The position numbers and the translations under genes are program-made. A DNA stretch of 35,456 nucleotides from Enterovibrio norvegicus DSM 15893 (GTDB lineage: Bacteria; Pseudomonadota; Gammaproteobacteria; Enterobacterales; Vibrionaceae): positions 1-35,456 of the forward strand of contig NZ_FOWR01000048.1 of the NCBI RefSeq assembly GCF_900115495.1. Direction: 5' to 3'. Below are positions 17,291 to 24,973 of the stretch, one piece after another; the stretch's first letter is position 1, and the number at the start of each line of letters is the position of its first letter. The notes beneath the pieces are model-generated. The model saw only the letters and a list, made by a program, of their open reading frames with translations. It had not been told where the DNA came from and made no database searches.

Positions 17291-17358
17291 ATTGGTAGCT
17301 CAGTTGGTAGAGCGGCGAAAGCAATTTCGTTTGTCGCGGGTTCAATTCCCGTCCAATA
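17291..17358 (+). ncRNA. tRNA-like RNA element 3 with a GCAA tetraloop
   Basis: The acceptor stem is short: ATTGG (17291-17295) with CCAAT (17353-17357), five pairs. The D arm GCTC-AGTTGGTA-GAGC (17298-17313) is identical to that of many real tRNAs. The T arm GCGGG-TTCAATT-CCCGT (17336-17352) has five pairs including one G-T. The anticodon arm is replaced by GCGAAA-GCAA-TTTCGT (17315-17330): six pairs closed by GCAA, a GNRA tetraloop. There is no seven-base loop and no U33, so no codon can be read. Spacing to element 2 is about four bases, so the RNAs are packed as in a processed tRNA transcript. Confidence 0.75.
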
Positions 17359-17378
17359 ACTTTATGTATCGCAACACG

Positions 17379-17500
17379 GCGTAAAACGGGCTGGCCACTG
17401 CCAGTGAGACGTAAATGAAACAGCGAGATTTAGCAGGCAGGACGCCTCCTGAACCACAAGTTTTGCTTGCCCCTTATTGGCATGTTTGTCCTTTTTACGC
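17379..17500 (+). ncRNA. Structured RNA segment between the tRNA-like array and slipin
   Basis: GCGTAAAA at 17379-17386 pairs perfectly with TTTTACGC at 17493-17500, and after one mismatch GG (17388-17389) pairs with CC (17490-17491). Inside this closing stem are hairpins CTGGC-CACT-GCCAG (17391-17404) and CAGGA-CGCC-TCCTG (near 17438-17451). No open frame of note runs through it. It may be a separate noncoding RNA, loosely like the long-stem shape of bacterial Y RNAs, or a leader of slipin mRNA. The fold was found by eye. Confidence 0.45.
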
Positions 17501-17565
17501 TCAACACCTTGGCAAAATTGCTCGTGATTAGACGAATGATTTAGCACGGTAATTTAAGGAAGAAA

Positions 17566-18723
17566 ATGATGTTTAGAAAAACCATTAAAATTGCAGAAAA
17601 TGAACGCGCACTGGTATTCAAAAACCAACAACTCACGGATGTGCTTATGCCGGGCACTCATAAGGTGTGGGATATTTCCGATGAGGTTAGCTTTCAGCGC
17701 TTTGACATTGATACGCTGTATTTCTCTCCAGTAAACGGTGAGCGCTTGTATCAAAGCAATGTTGCGTTGCGTGAGCAGATCACACATGAAAAGCTGAATG
17801 ATACAGAAGTTGGCTTATTGTTTTTGAATGACATGCTGAGAGGAGTGGTTGCGCCAGGCGAGCGACTCTTTCTTTGGAAAGATGCGGGTGATATTCGTGT
17901 TGAACGAATCGACATAAGCACGCAACTGCAACTCACCGAACAAACCTTGTTTCTCGTGAACAAAGCGGGTGCAAATACCGCCACAAGACTGATTCGAAGT
18001 GCAGAGACCGTCGCGATCAAGCCCATCATGAATGCCGTGGTGAAGAACAACCATGTGGGATTGCTTTATGTCGATGGCAAGCTGGTGGAAACGCTCGAGC
18101 CAGGGCAATACGGCTATTGGCAATTCAATCGCGACGTGACGCTTAAGTCGTTCGATACGCGTACGCTAATTTTAGAGATTGCAGGGCAAGAAATCATGAC
18201 AAAAGATCGTGTGAGCTTGCGGATTAACTTAACGGCGAGCCTCCGTATTATCGATGCGAAAATCGCCGCGAGTAATGTCGAAAAACTTGAAGACTACGTG
18301 TACAAACTGCTTCAACTTGCGCTTCGGGAAGCCATTGGCACTAAGACACTGGATGATCTTCTGTTGGATAAACTCTATGTCGGCGAAACGGTGAGAGAAC
18401 TGGTGACAGAACAACTCGTTGATATCGGCGTTGCGCTGGGCAATGTAGGCATGAAAGACATCATTCTGCCGGGGGATATCAAAGGGATTTTGAACCAAGT
18501 GGTGGAGGCGCAGAAATCTGCTGAAGCCAACGTGATCAAACGTCGAGAAGAAACAGCCGCAACGCGAAGCTTGCACAACACGGCCAAAGTGATGGAAAAC
18601 AACCCAACGCTAATGCGTCTCAAAGAGCTAGAAGCGCTGGAAAAAGTCGCTGAGAAAATCGATAGCCTGACAGTGTACGGCGGGTTAGATGGCTTGATGC
18701 AAGGTGTCGTGAAAATAACGTAA
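17566..18723 (+). CDS. Slipin family (SPFH/band 7) protein with tripled N-terminal module
   Basis: A 385-residue protein with an SPFH domain at about 160-310 (FDTRTLILEIAGQEIMTKDR, then LREAIGTKTLDDLL) and a C-terminal helical region rich in A, E and K. Slipins usually have an N-terminal membrane hairpin; this one has none. Instead three related modules occur, near residues 8-55, 78-125 and 160-205. Each has a V/GLL(V)F or Y strand, a PG turn (MPGTHKVW, APGERLFLW, EPGQYGYW) and a D(I/T)-T-L end. AGGAAG precedes the ATG at 17566; a second ATG follows directly. It is the first protein gene behind the sigma54 promoter, so RtcR probably controls it. SPFH proteins form ring or cage oligomers; its role here is unknown. 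Confidence 0.88.
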   Translation: MMFRKTIKIAENERALVFKNQQLTDVLMPGTHKVWDISDEVSFQRFDIDTLYFSPVNGERLYQSNVALREQITHEKLNDTEVGLLFLNDMLRGVVAPGERLFLWKDAGDIRVERIDISTQLQLTEQTLFLVNKAGANTATRLIRSAETVAIKPIMNAVVKNNHVGLLYVDGKLVETLEPGQYGYWQFNRDVTLKSFDTRTLILEIAGQEIMTKDRVSLRINLTASLRIIDAKIAASNVEKLEDYVYKLLQLALREAIGTKTLDDLLLDKLYVGETVRELVTEQLVDIGVALGNVGMKDIILPGDIKGILNQVVEAQKSAEANVIKRREETAATRSLHNTAKVMENNPTLMRLKELEALEKVAEKIDSLTVYGGLDGLMQGVVKIT

Positions 18724-18727
18724 ACCG

Positions 18728-18774
18728 CGCGCTTCTTTCTGTTTATACATCAACAACTGAAGGAAAGAAGCGCG
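18728..18774 (+). terminator. Strong hairpin after slipin
   Basis: CGCGCTTCTTTC (18728-18739) pairs perfectly with GAAAGAAGCGCG (18763-18774) around a 23-base loop, starting 4 bases after the slipin stop. There is no T-tract, so it may protect the mRNA 3' end or assist Rho rather than act as a classical terminator. Confidence 0.5.
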
Positions 18775-18924
18775 TCCTGAGCATGGAAATCATAAGGTGT
18801 ATTGGGAACAAAAAAATAGTGAAAAAAGAATATAAAACCGCACGCGAATGCTTGTGGACGTCAGTGTTCAGAAGTCGATGTTCTTTCGCGTTGTCATATG
18901 CTCTTTGGCATGAGAGTTATTGGC

Positions 18925-18945
18925 TTAACGCACTATAACTTATAT
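18925..18945. repeat. Dispersed palindromic repeat, copy 2
   Basis: TTAACGCACTATAACTTATA, sharing its first 18 bases with copy 1 at 7968. It lies between slipin and the VIT/VWA gene. Confidence 0.6.
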
Positions 18946-18955
18946 GTGTGGGTTT

Positions 18956-18995
18956 GCCACAATTTCGCCATAATTGGTCTTAATTAGCCACAATT
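18956..18995 (+). promoter_or_regulatory. Direct repeats GCCAYAATT upstream of the sortase operon
   Basis: GCCACAATT at 18956 and 18987, and GCCATAATT at 18967. The first two are 11 bases apart, one helical turn, as in sites for OmpR-type response regulators. They lie 67-106 bases before the VIT/VWA start codon. Marine sortase pairs are often linked to a dedicated two-component system, which is not in this window; that link is inference. Confidence 0.5.
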
Positions 18996-19061
18996 GAACC
19001 CCAGAACAGACAGAATGATTTGATGTAATGATGCCATTCAAAACACAGAGAGGACGAAGCA

Positions 19062-21380
19062 ATGGCATGCTTACCCAACGTCAAACCATCAGGTTTAGAG
19101 TCCAAAAATGACAGTGAAAATGCTGTCGCTGCAAAACGTCAATTCAAGCTGTGGACATTGGCGCTGCTGCTTTTTATCGCTACACCGTTTGTTACCTTGG
19201 CCAATGAGCAAGAAGGCGGGCTATTTCTTCAAATGGTGAACAGCCATCAGAATCTATGGAGCGAAGCCCCACAGCTTTCAACCGATGCTGACATGGAAGT
19301 GAATGGATTGATTAATCGCGTTACTGTGACGCAGACGTTCACGAACCCGACAGACAGTTGGGTGAATGCGCGTTATTTATTTCCATTGCCACAAAACGCA
19401 GCGGTGGATCGACTGACCATTCGAGTCGGCGAGCGCATCATTGTGGGTGAAATCCAACCCAAGCAAAAAGCACGCGACGCTTTTGATAAAGCCGCAGCAG
19501 AGGGAAAGAAAACCTCGTTGGTTGAGCAACATCGCTCGAACCTGTTTTCGACTCAGATAGCGAATGTCGCACCAGAAGAAACCATCATTGTCGAAATTGA
19601 ATACCAAGAAACCGTGAAGTATGAAGACGGGGAATTTAGCCTCCGTTTCCCAACGACTTTTACGCAAAAATACATCCCTGGTTTACCTGTGCCTTCTGTT
19701 GGCCAGCTTAGTCCTGCAGAGAAAGCGATTCAGAGTGACAGTGCAAATGCCCTTGTTCATGCAGAGGTTGTTGTTGGCAGCAATGAGGAAGCAAATTCAC
19801 CAGAGAATGCCGCAAAGGCGATATCATCAGGTGATTCGGTTTCGCAAGAAACGCCTGTTTTAGCACAAATGCACAATGGCTGGGCGGTAGCCACGCCTCA
19901 AGTACCGGATGCCAATGAAATCACCCCTGACTATCGTGATCCGCTGATTGATGGCGACATTCAATTTACGCTGAGCATAGATTTGAACACAGGGCTTGAG
20001 TTGGATGCCGTCGAAAGCCCATCCGCGGCGATCAACGTTCAACAAATATCCCTGACGCGTTATGCCGTCACGCTCAGTCAAATGGAACTCGCCAATAAAG
20101 ATTTCGAATTGATATGGCGTCCAACTGCGGGCTTTAGTCCTGTTGCCGCCATGTTTGTGCAAGATACAGCAATGGAAACCAGCGCAAATTCAAGCGTCGA
20201 ACTCGAAAGTGAAACGCGTTATGGCTTGCTCATGGCCATGCCGCCGCAAACGAATGAAAGAACCAGCATTCCGCAGAACATTACCTTTGTTCTAGACGTA
20301 TCAGGATCCATGTTTGGAGACGCAATGGAACAGGCAAAAGAGGCGGTTATCTATGCCTTAAACCGTCTTGATGCGAACGATTATTTTAATCTGATCATCT
20401 TTAATGATGAAACAGCATACTTGTCAGACACACCACTCATCGCCTCACTTAAAAATATCGGGGAAACCATTTCTGTTGTTGAATCACTCAAAGCCGACGG
20501 TGGCACGGAAATGGCTGGCGCCATTAAGCTTGCTTACGAATATGCGCCAAAAGAAAACTACGCGAACCAAATTGTTTTCATCACCGACGGTGCCATTGGT
20601 AACGAAGCGGAGCTCTATGCATTAATCCAAGAAGGGCTGGGAAACAGAAGGTTGTTCACTGTGGGAATTGGCTCAGCGCCAAACAGCGCATTCATGCAGC
20701 GCGCGGCGATCAGCGGAAAGGGAACCTTTACACATATAGGCCAGCTCAACCAAGTGGTCAGTGCCTTACAGCCGCTTTTCGACAAACTATCAAGCCCAGT
20801 GATGCAAGACATTAAAGTGACGTGGCAAGACGGCACACCTGTTGATGCATGGCCTTCGCCGGTGCCGGATTTGTATAAGCACCAACCTTTGACATTAGCC
20901 TTCAAAATTCCTTCGGACGCTAAAACCCTCAACCTGTCAGGCAAGCTAAATCAACAATCGTGGAATTACAGCATTGATTTAGAAAACGTAGGCGCCGGAC
21001 AAGCAACGGGCATTGATGTGCTTTGGGCGCGCAAACAAATTGAAAGCATTACCTTAGATCAAACCTTGAGCGCTGACCAAAAAGAGAAACGCATTACCCA
21101 GTTGGGGCTAGACCATCACATCGTGACAAAGCACACCAGTTTGATCGCGATTGACCAAACACCAACACGTCCTCTTGATGAAAAAGCCGCGTCGTTCAGT
21201 ATCAATCCACACAAGCCTCAGAATTCAGCGAATGGGTCAAATGGTGTGATGCTACAAAGCGGATTGGGAAGCACGATGGCAATGCTGTTTGGTGGTCTTA
21301 TCGTCATACTCAGTGTGTTTGCTTGGTGCTGGTCAGGTCGAATGCGCCAAGATCGCGAGGTGTGGGAGTCGTTGTCATGA
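19062..21380 (+). CDS. Marine sortase target protein (VIT and VWA domains)
   Basis: A 772-residue exported protein. A hydrophobic signal segment lies at about 30-47 (WTLALLLFIATPFVTLA). A VIT domain follows (about 60-195, with VNARYLFPLPQNAAVDRL and a KARDAFDKAAAEGKKTSLVEQ stretch). The VWA domain spans about 405-590 with MIDAS motif DVSGS at 412-416 and a TDG near the middle. The end has a transmembrane helix (TMAMLFGGLIVILSVFAW) and a basic tail, the layout of a sortase substrate. It matches the family of proteins coded next to the single sortase of marine proteobacteria. It overlaps the sortase gene by ATGA. A canonical LPxTG-like box is not obvious before the helix. GAGGACG precedes the start. 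Confidence 0.92.
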   Translation: MACLPNVKPSGLESKNDSENAVAAKRQFKLWTLALLLFIATPFVTLANEQEGGLFLQMVNSHQNLWSEAPQLSTDADMEVNGLINRVTVTQTFTNPTDSWVNARYLFPLPQNAAVDRLTIRVGERIIVGEIQPKQKARDAFDKAAAEGKKTSLVEQHRSNLFSTQIANVAPEETIIVEIEYQETVKYEDGEFSLRFPTTFTQKYIPGLPVPSVGQLSPAEKAIQSDSANALVHAEVVVGSNEEANSPENAAKAISSGDSVSQETPVLAQMHNGWAVATPQVPDANEITPDYRDPLIDGDIQFTLSIDLNTGLELDAVESPSAAINVQQISLTRYAVTLSQMELANKDFELIWRPTAGFSPVAAMFVQDTAMETSANSSVELESETRYGLLMAMPPQTNERTSIPQNITFVLDVSGSMFGDAMEQAKEAVIYALNRLDANDYFNLIIFNDETAYLSDTPLIASLKNIGETISVVESLKADGGTEMAGAIKLAYEYAPKENYANQIVFITDGAIGNEAELYALIQEGLGNRRLFTVGIGSAPNSAFMQRAAISGKGTFTHIGQLNQVVSALQPLFDKLSSPVMQDIKVTWQDGTPVDAWPSPVPDLYKHQPLTLAFKIPSDAKTLNLSGKLNQQSWNYSIDLENVGAGQATGIDVLWARKQIESITLDQTLSADQKEKRITQLGLDHHIVTKHTSLIAIDQTPTRPLDEKAASFSINPHKPQNSANGSNGVMLQSGLGSTMAMLFGGLIVILSVFAWCWSGRMRQDREVWESLS

Positions 21381-22105
21381 GCGTATTTAAGGTACGAGTC
21401 AAACCGTATGGTCACTACTTTCAACACGTTAATGGTTTCGCCCAAATAATAAGCCTTCGCAAAGCCGTGATCTTTTCAGTATTTATGATGGGACTCGCGC
21501 TGTTTGGGCACGGTGTTTACATTCAAGCCAAGGCTGAGTTGGCACAATTACTCATCGCGCATGCATGGGAGAGCCAACAACGAACAGGGGGCGTTCATCG
21601 CCCTTGGCCGTGGGCCGACACATACCCGATTGCGAAAATGGGCGTCAATGGTGAATCTCCGCAATGGGTGCTGTCTGGCGCAAGCGCGCGAAACTTGGCA
21701 TTTGGGCCCACGCTTCAAATGAACACCGCATTGCCTGGCAAACAAGGGAACATGGTTATCTATGGGCACAACGACACGCACTTTGCAGGCTTAAGCCAGA
21801 TTGAAATCGGTGATGATATTGCGATTGAGGACGGCAGTGGACAACAGCGCCTTTACCAGATTCGTGATTTTAACATCGTCGACGAGTCAGAAACGCAATG
21901 GATTCAAGATACGGCGGACGACCGTCTAACCTTGATAACCTGCTATCCCTTCAACGCATTAACGGTAAATGGACCCCTGAGATTCGTGGTGATAGCAACC
22001 CCTAAGGAAGAAGACAATCATTCGATCACACAAGATGAAACATTGCAGAACATAACCCTAGATATGTTATATTCCGACGTTAATTCAATAGGATACTGGT
22101 TATAG
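21377..22105 (+). CDS. Class GN (marine proteobacterial) sortase
   Basis: A 242-residue transpeptidase. I chose the ATG at 21377 because it overlaps the upstream stop (ATGA); an in-frame ATG at 21323 lies inside that gene. An N-terminal membrane anchor covers about 31-51 (AVIFSVFMMGLALFGHGVYI). The catalytic His is in NMVIYGHNDTHF (near 130), the Cys in LTLITCYPF (near 188) and the Arg in GPLRFVV (near 201), the sortase triad in order. It presumably cuts and attaches, or otherwise processes, the VIT/VWA protein in the envelope. In gram-negative cells the acceptor is unclear. Confidence 0.93.
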   Translation: MSVFKVRVKPYGHYFQHVNGFAQIISLRKAVIFSVFMMGLALFGHGVYIQAKAELAQLLIAHAWESQQRTGGVHRPWPWADTYPIAKMGVNGESPQWVLSGASARNLAFGPTLQMNTALPGKQGNMVIYGHNDTHFAGLSQIEIGDDIAIEDGSGQQRLYQIRDFNIVDESETQWIQDTADDRLTLITCYPFNALTVNGPLRFVVIATPKEEDNHSITQDETLQNITLDMLYSDVNSIGYWL

Positions 22106-22129
22106 AGTAGATAAAAAGAAAATATAATT

Positions 22130-22155
22130 TAATGCACTATAACTTATAGGTTAAC
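22130..22155. repeat. Dispersed palindromic repeat, copy 3 (fullest copy)
   Basis: TTAATGCACTATAACTTAT followed by AGGTTAA. The core CTATAA-C-TTATAG is a perfect inverted repeat, and the ends TTAA and TTAA extend it. It lies just after the sortase stop codon. Confidence 0.65.
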
Positions 22156-22277
22156 CTCAGTTAAGTCGATCCAATAGTGGAATAAACCATAAAGAAAACA
22201 CCGTTAACCGTACCAGGATTAATGAACGTGAATTGGCTACACAGAGACAAGACCCATAAATTCAAAAACGAATGACC

Positions 22278-22307
22278 AAAAAAAGGACGCTTAGTTAATA
22301 AGCGTCC
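22278..22307 (-). terminator. Intrinsic terminator of a minus-strand transcript
   Basis: Read on the minus strand, GGACGCTTA and TAAGCGTCC form a perfect nine-pair stem with a five-base loop, followed by seven T. It shows that a transcript comes in from the right on the minus strand, where no gene of normal length exists. Confidence 0.85.
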
Positions 22308-22434
22308 GAAGGGAGGTTTCTGAGGCAGTGTTGTTATTGTTAATCCAGGCACAGACCGGCATTTTTGAAATGATCTCGATGCTGACCAGTACTTTGTTTC
22401 GTTTGAAGACAATGAGTGACTCATAGAGTGGCAT
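22291..22434 (-). CDS. Candidate 47-residue small protein
   Basis: From the ATG at 22434 a frame of 47 codons reads MPLYESLIVFKRNKVLVSIE, then a segment with IISKMPVCAWINNNN, ending LRTLIN. Its stop TAA lies within the stem of the terminator at 22278-22307. Composition (alternating hydrophobic and charged residues) is protein-like. The Shine-Dalgarno is weak; a GTG four codons upstream is an alternative start. I do not recognise the family. The same transcript could instead be a small regulatory RNA, since the C-rich CCTCCC just before the terminator could pair with ribosome binding sites. Confidence 0.45.
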   Translation of the reverse strand: MPLYESLIVFKRNKVLVSIEIISKMPVCAWINNNNTASETSLRTLIN

Positions 22435-22957
22435 CTCATTTATCACTCATGTTTACTCGACACATATCATAAGGTTAGTGCAACGGTCTCAGGCTGCATG
22501 ATGGGCATGTGATAATTAGAAAGTGGTCAAGCGCACTCCAATTGAGAGGCAACTCAATTGCAGCTATTGGCCGTTTTATACGATGGGAATCACAGATTCA
22601 ATGTCGATGTTATGAGTTGTTCATGTTAACGACTTAAGCAAAATGTGAATCATAATCCGCCTAAAAAATCAGCAGAATAGTGAGTGTTGATGAAACAGTC
22701 GGTGGATAAACCGTCAGAAAATTTTACGCAACCACTGAACAATTTGTGCTCGAGATCTCATATTGTTTAACGTGTTGATATTTATATCAAAATACCAATC
22801 TTGGTTATTATGCGTGTCGGAATATTTTACACTCATGATTCACTTACAATACGTATGGTTTATAAAAGTTAATATTGTCTTGGCAATAAACTGTGTAGCT
22901 GCTTCATTCAAATGACATACAGAAATGTTGACAAGAAGTTTCACAGAGGTGTCGAGA
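22435..22957. other. Spacer with inverted repeats upstream of the chemoreceptor gene
   Basis: No gene seen. CAATTGAG (22539-22546) and CTCAATTG (22553-22560) are perfect inverted repeats with a six-base spacer. TTGATATTTATATCAA at 22775-22790 is a perfect palindrome with a TT centre, about 170 bases before the chemoreceptor start, and may be an operator. Confidence 0.4.
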
Positions 22958-24838
22958 ATGAAAGTATCCCACAGAGTTGCAGTGGTATCGACGGTAATTG
23001 TTGTTATCGTTCTATCCTGCTTGTCATGGTTTCAATACGTAAACGTAAGAACGGAGCATCTTGAAAACAAGGAACAAAGCGTAAGTGAAGCAACCTCGGT
23101 AATGGGGGACCAAATTACTTATTGGCTTAACGGCAAACTTGCCATCATTAATATGATGTCTGAATCCATTAACGCAGACTTTAGTGAAACGACAATACAA
23201 GACACCTTTAATCTTCCCTTATTGAAGAAAGAATTCATTCTTATTTTTGGTGGCTTAGACACCAATGGGGAAAGAATTACCAACGACCCTTCATGGAATC
23301 CAGAGGGTTGGGATGCCCGTAAACGCCCTTGGTATCCGGTTGCACGTCAAAACCAAACAGCAGCGCTGACAGACCCTTACGCTGATGCCGCTACGAAAGA
23401 GATTCTGATCTCTGCGGTTGCTAACCTCTATGATGACGGAGAGTTCAAAGGCGCGTTTGGCGGAGATCTAAGCCTGAAAAGTGTATCTGATGCCTTGAAT
23501 ACGCTGAACTTCCGCGAAACCGGTTACGCCTTTTTGCTCAGTGGCGACGGCAACATCATCAGCCATCCAAACGCCGAATTGAATGGACAGCCTTTGTCAG
23601 TATTGTTTGATGGAAGCATCCCTGAGCTCGAGTCACGCTTCAACGAAACCACAGTTGCAGGTCTACCAGTGTTGACGTCATTCGACAAATTAGAAGGGTT
23701 GAACGGCAATGATTGGTTGATCGGTGTGGTCTTGGACCAATCAAAAGTGATGGCTCATACCGATGCATTTGCGTATACAGCGGCAGGAGCAACGGCATTT
23801 TGTGCCTTGCTCATTGGGATCTTGCTGAGCATGGTGATTTCAAAGCAACTTGAACCGCTTGATACACTTCGCCAGAGCTTGCAGGAGATCAACAGCGGCG
23901 ATGGTGACCTAACAAAACGCGTTGCGATTAACAGCAAAGATGAGTTTGGCGGCCTGTCTTCCGATTTCAATGGGTTTGTCGCTTATCTTCAATCCTTGAT
24001 CGGCCAGATTAAAAACACCTCAACAGAAATACGAAACAGCAGCGAGCTCACAGTGAGCAACGCGACGGCATCTTCATCAGGGATTGAAAACCAGTTACAA
24101 GAACTGAACTATGTATCAGGCGCGATGGCTGAGATGGCGAGCATGTCTGAGATTGTTGCTGATAGCGCGCAGCGCGCCTCACGATCTGCCATTGAGACAG
24201 ACCAGGTTGCGGAAAAGGGCGTTGATGCTGTAAATAAAACCGCTAAATCGATTTCTACCTTGATGGTTGAGATGGAGCAATCCGTCGACAAAGTGAAGGC
24301 ATTGGCAGAATACAGCGCCAACATTGAATCAATCCTAACGGTCATCACTGGCATTGCAGAGCAAACAAATTTGTTGGCACTCAATGCGGCGATAGAAGCG
24401 GCGAGGGCAGGCGAAAAGGGGCGTGGCTTTGCCGTGGTTGCGGATGAAGTTCGCGCATTAGCGTCACGCACACAGTCATCGACAGAAGAAATCAAAACCA
24501 TGATTCATCAACTTCAAGACGGCGTGCGAGAAGCTGAAACAGTGATTTTGGGAAGCAGAGACACGGCCAGCAAAGCTCAGAACATCGCCCATGATGCGGA
24601 TGACGCACTGAAAAACATTCGTGATCACATCACCGAAATCAATATGCTTATTGCTGACATTTCGGGTTCATCGAGCAAACAAAGCAACACCGCCGCTGAG
24701 ATAAACCAAAATACCGCAAACCTCCGTGCCATTAGCGAAACGCTCTCAAATCAAGCGAGAGATCAACAACAACGCTGTATCGGCGTCGCGGAACTCACCG
24801 GCAAACAAGACGACGAGCTCGGGAAATTTAGAGTGTAA
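22958..24838 (+). CDS. Methyl-accepting chemotaxis protein with dCache sensor
   Basis: A 626-residue membrane chemoreceptor. The start is the ATG at 22958 with GAGG 11 bases before it; an ATG 33 bases earlier has no ribosome site. Helix TM1 is at about 7-26. The periplasmic dCache domain (about 30-270) contains RKRPWY near 121-126, then a DPY about 15 residues on and GGDLSL later, the pattern of dCache domains that bind amino acids. TM2 lies near 272-293 and HAMP near 295-345. The signalling tip is [20 protein letters not shown] near 470. It has no C-terminal CheR-binding pentapeptide. A terminator follows 34 bases later. Amino acid sensing is inferred. Confidence 0.94.
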   Translation: MKVSHRVAVVSTVIVVIVLSCLSWFQYVNVRTEHLENKEQSVSEATSVMGDQITYWLNGKLAIINMMSESINADFSETTIQDTFNLPLLKKEFILIFGGLDTNGERITNDPSWNPEGWDARKRPWYPVARQNQTAALTDPYADAATKEILISAVANLYDDGEFKGAFGGDLSLKSVSDALNTLNFRETGYAFLLSGDGNIISHPNAELNGQPLSVLFDGSIPELESRFNETTVAGLPVLTSFDKLEGLNGNDWLIGVVLDQSKVMAHTDAFAYTAAGATAFCALLIGILLSMVISKQLEPLDTLRQSLQEINSGDGDLTKRVAINSKDEFGGLSSDFNGFVAYLQSLIGQIKNTSTEIRNSSELTVSNATASSSGIENQLQELNYVSGAMAEMASMSEIVADSAQRASRSAIETDQVAEKGVDAVNKTAKSISTLMVEMEQSVDKVKALAEYSANIESILTVITGIAEQTNLLALNAAIEAARAGEKGRGFAVVADEVRALASRTQSSTEEIKTMIHQLQDGVREAETVILGSRDTASKAQNIAHDADDALKNIRDHITEINMLIADISGSSSKQSNTAAEINQNTANLRAISETLSNQARDQQQRCIGVAELTGKQDDELGKFRV

Positions 24839-24871
24839 CGCGACAAAACTCGGTAATTAATAAAGGTAGAA

Positions 24872-24897
24872 ACGGGCTCCTATGAGCCCGTTTTTTC
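24872..24897 (+). terminator. Intrinsic terminator of the chemoreceptor gene
   Basis: ACGGGCTC (24872-24879) pairs with GAGCCCGT (24884-24891) with a CTAT loop, followed by TTTTTC. Confidence 0.93.
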
Positions 24898-24973
24898 TTT
24901 GGGTTTTCTGAACAAATGAATAATGAATAATGACTTCAATATTTCTCTCGTCGACGAAGCTGACGAGCTGTAA

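Noticed and set aside
17100-17345. Minus-strand 81-codon open frame across the tRNA-like array
   Set aside because: It lies entirely over the tRNA-like elements. Its sequence (for example RVGIEPTH) is the familiar false translation of the antisense of tRNA T arms.
22161-22439. Minus-strand 92-codon frame after the sortase gene
   Set aside because: It runs through the strong minus-strand terminator, and its composition is not protein-like. The 47-codon frame in another phase fits the terminator better.
22775-22790. TTGATATTTATATCAA as an FNR box
   Set aside because: FNR half-sites are four bases apart; here they are six apart. It is kept only as an unassigned palindrome.
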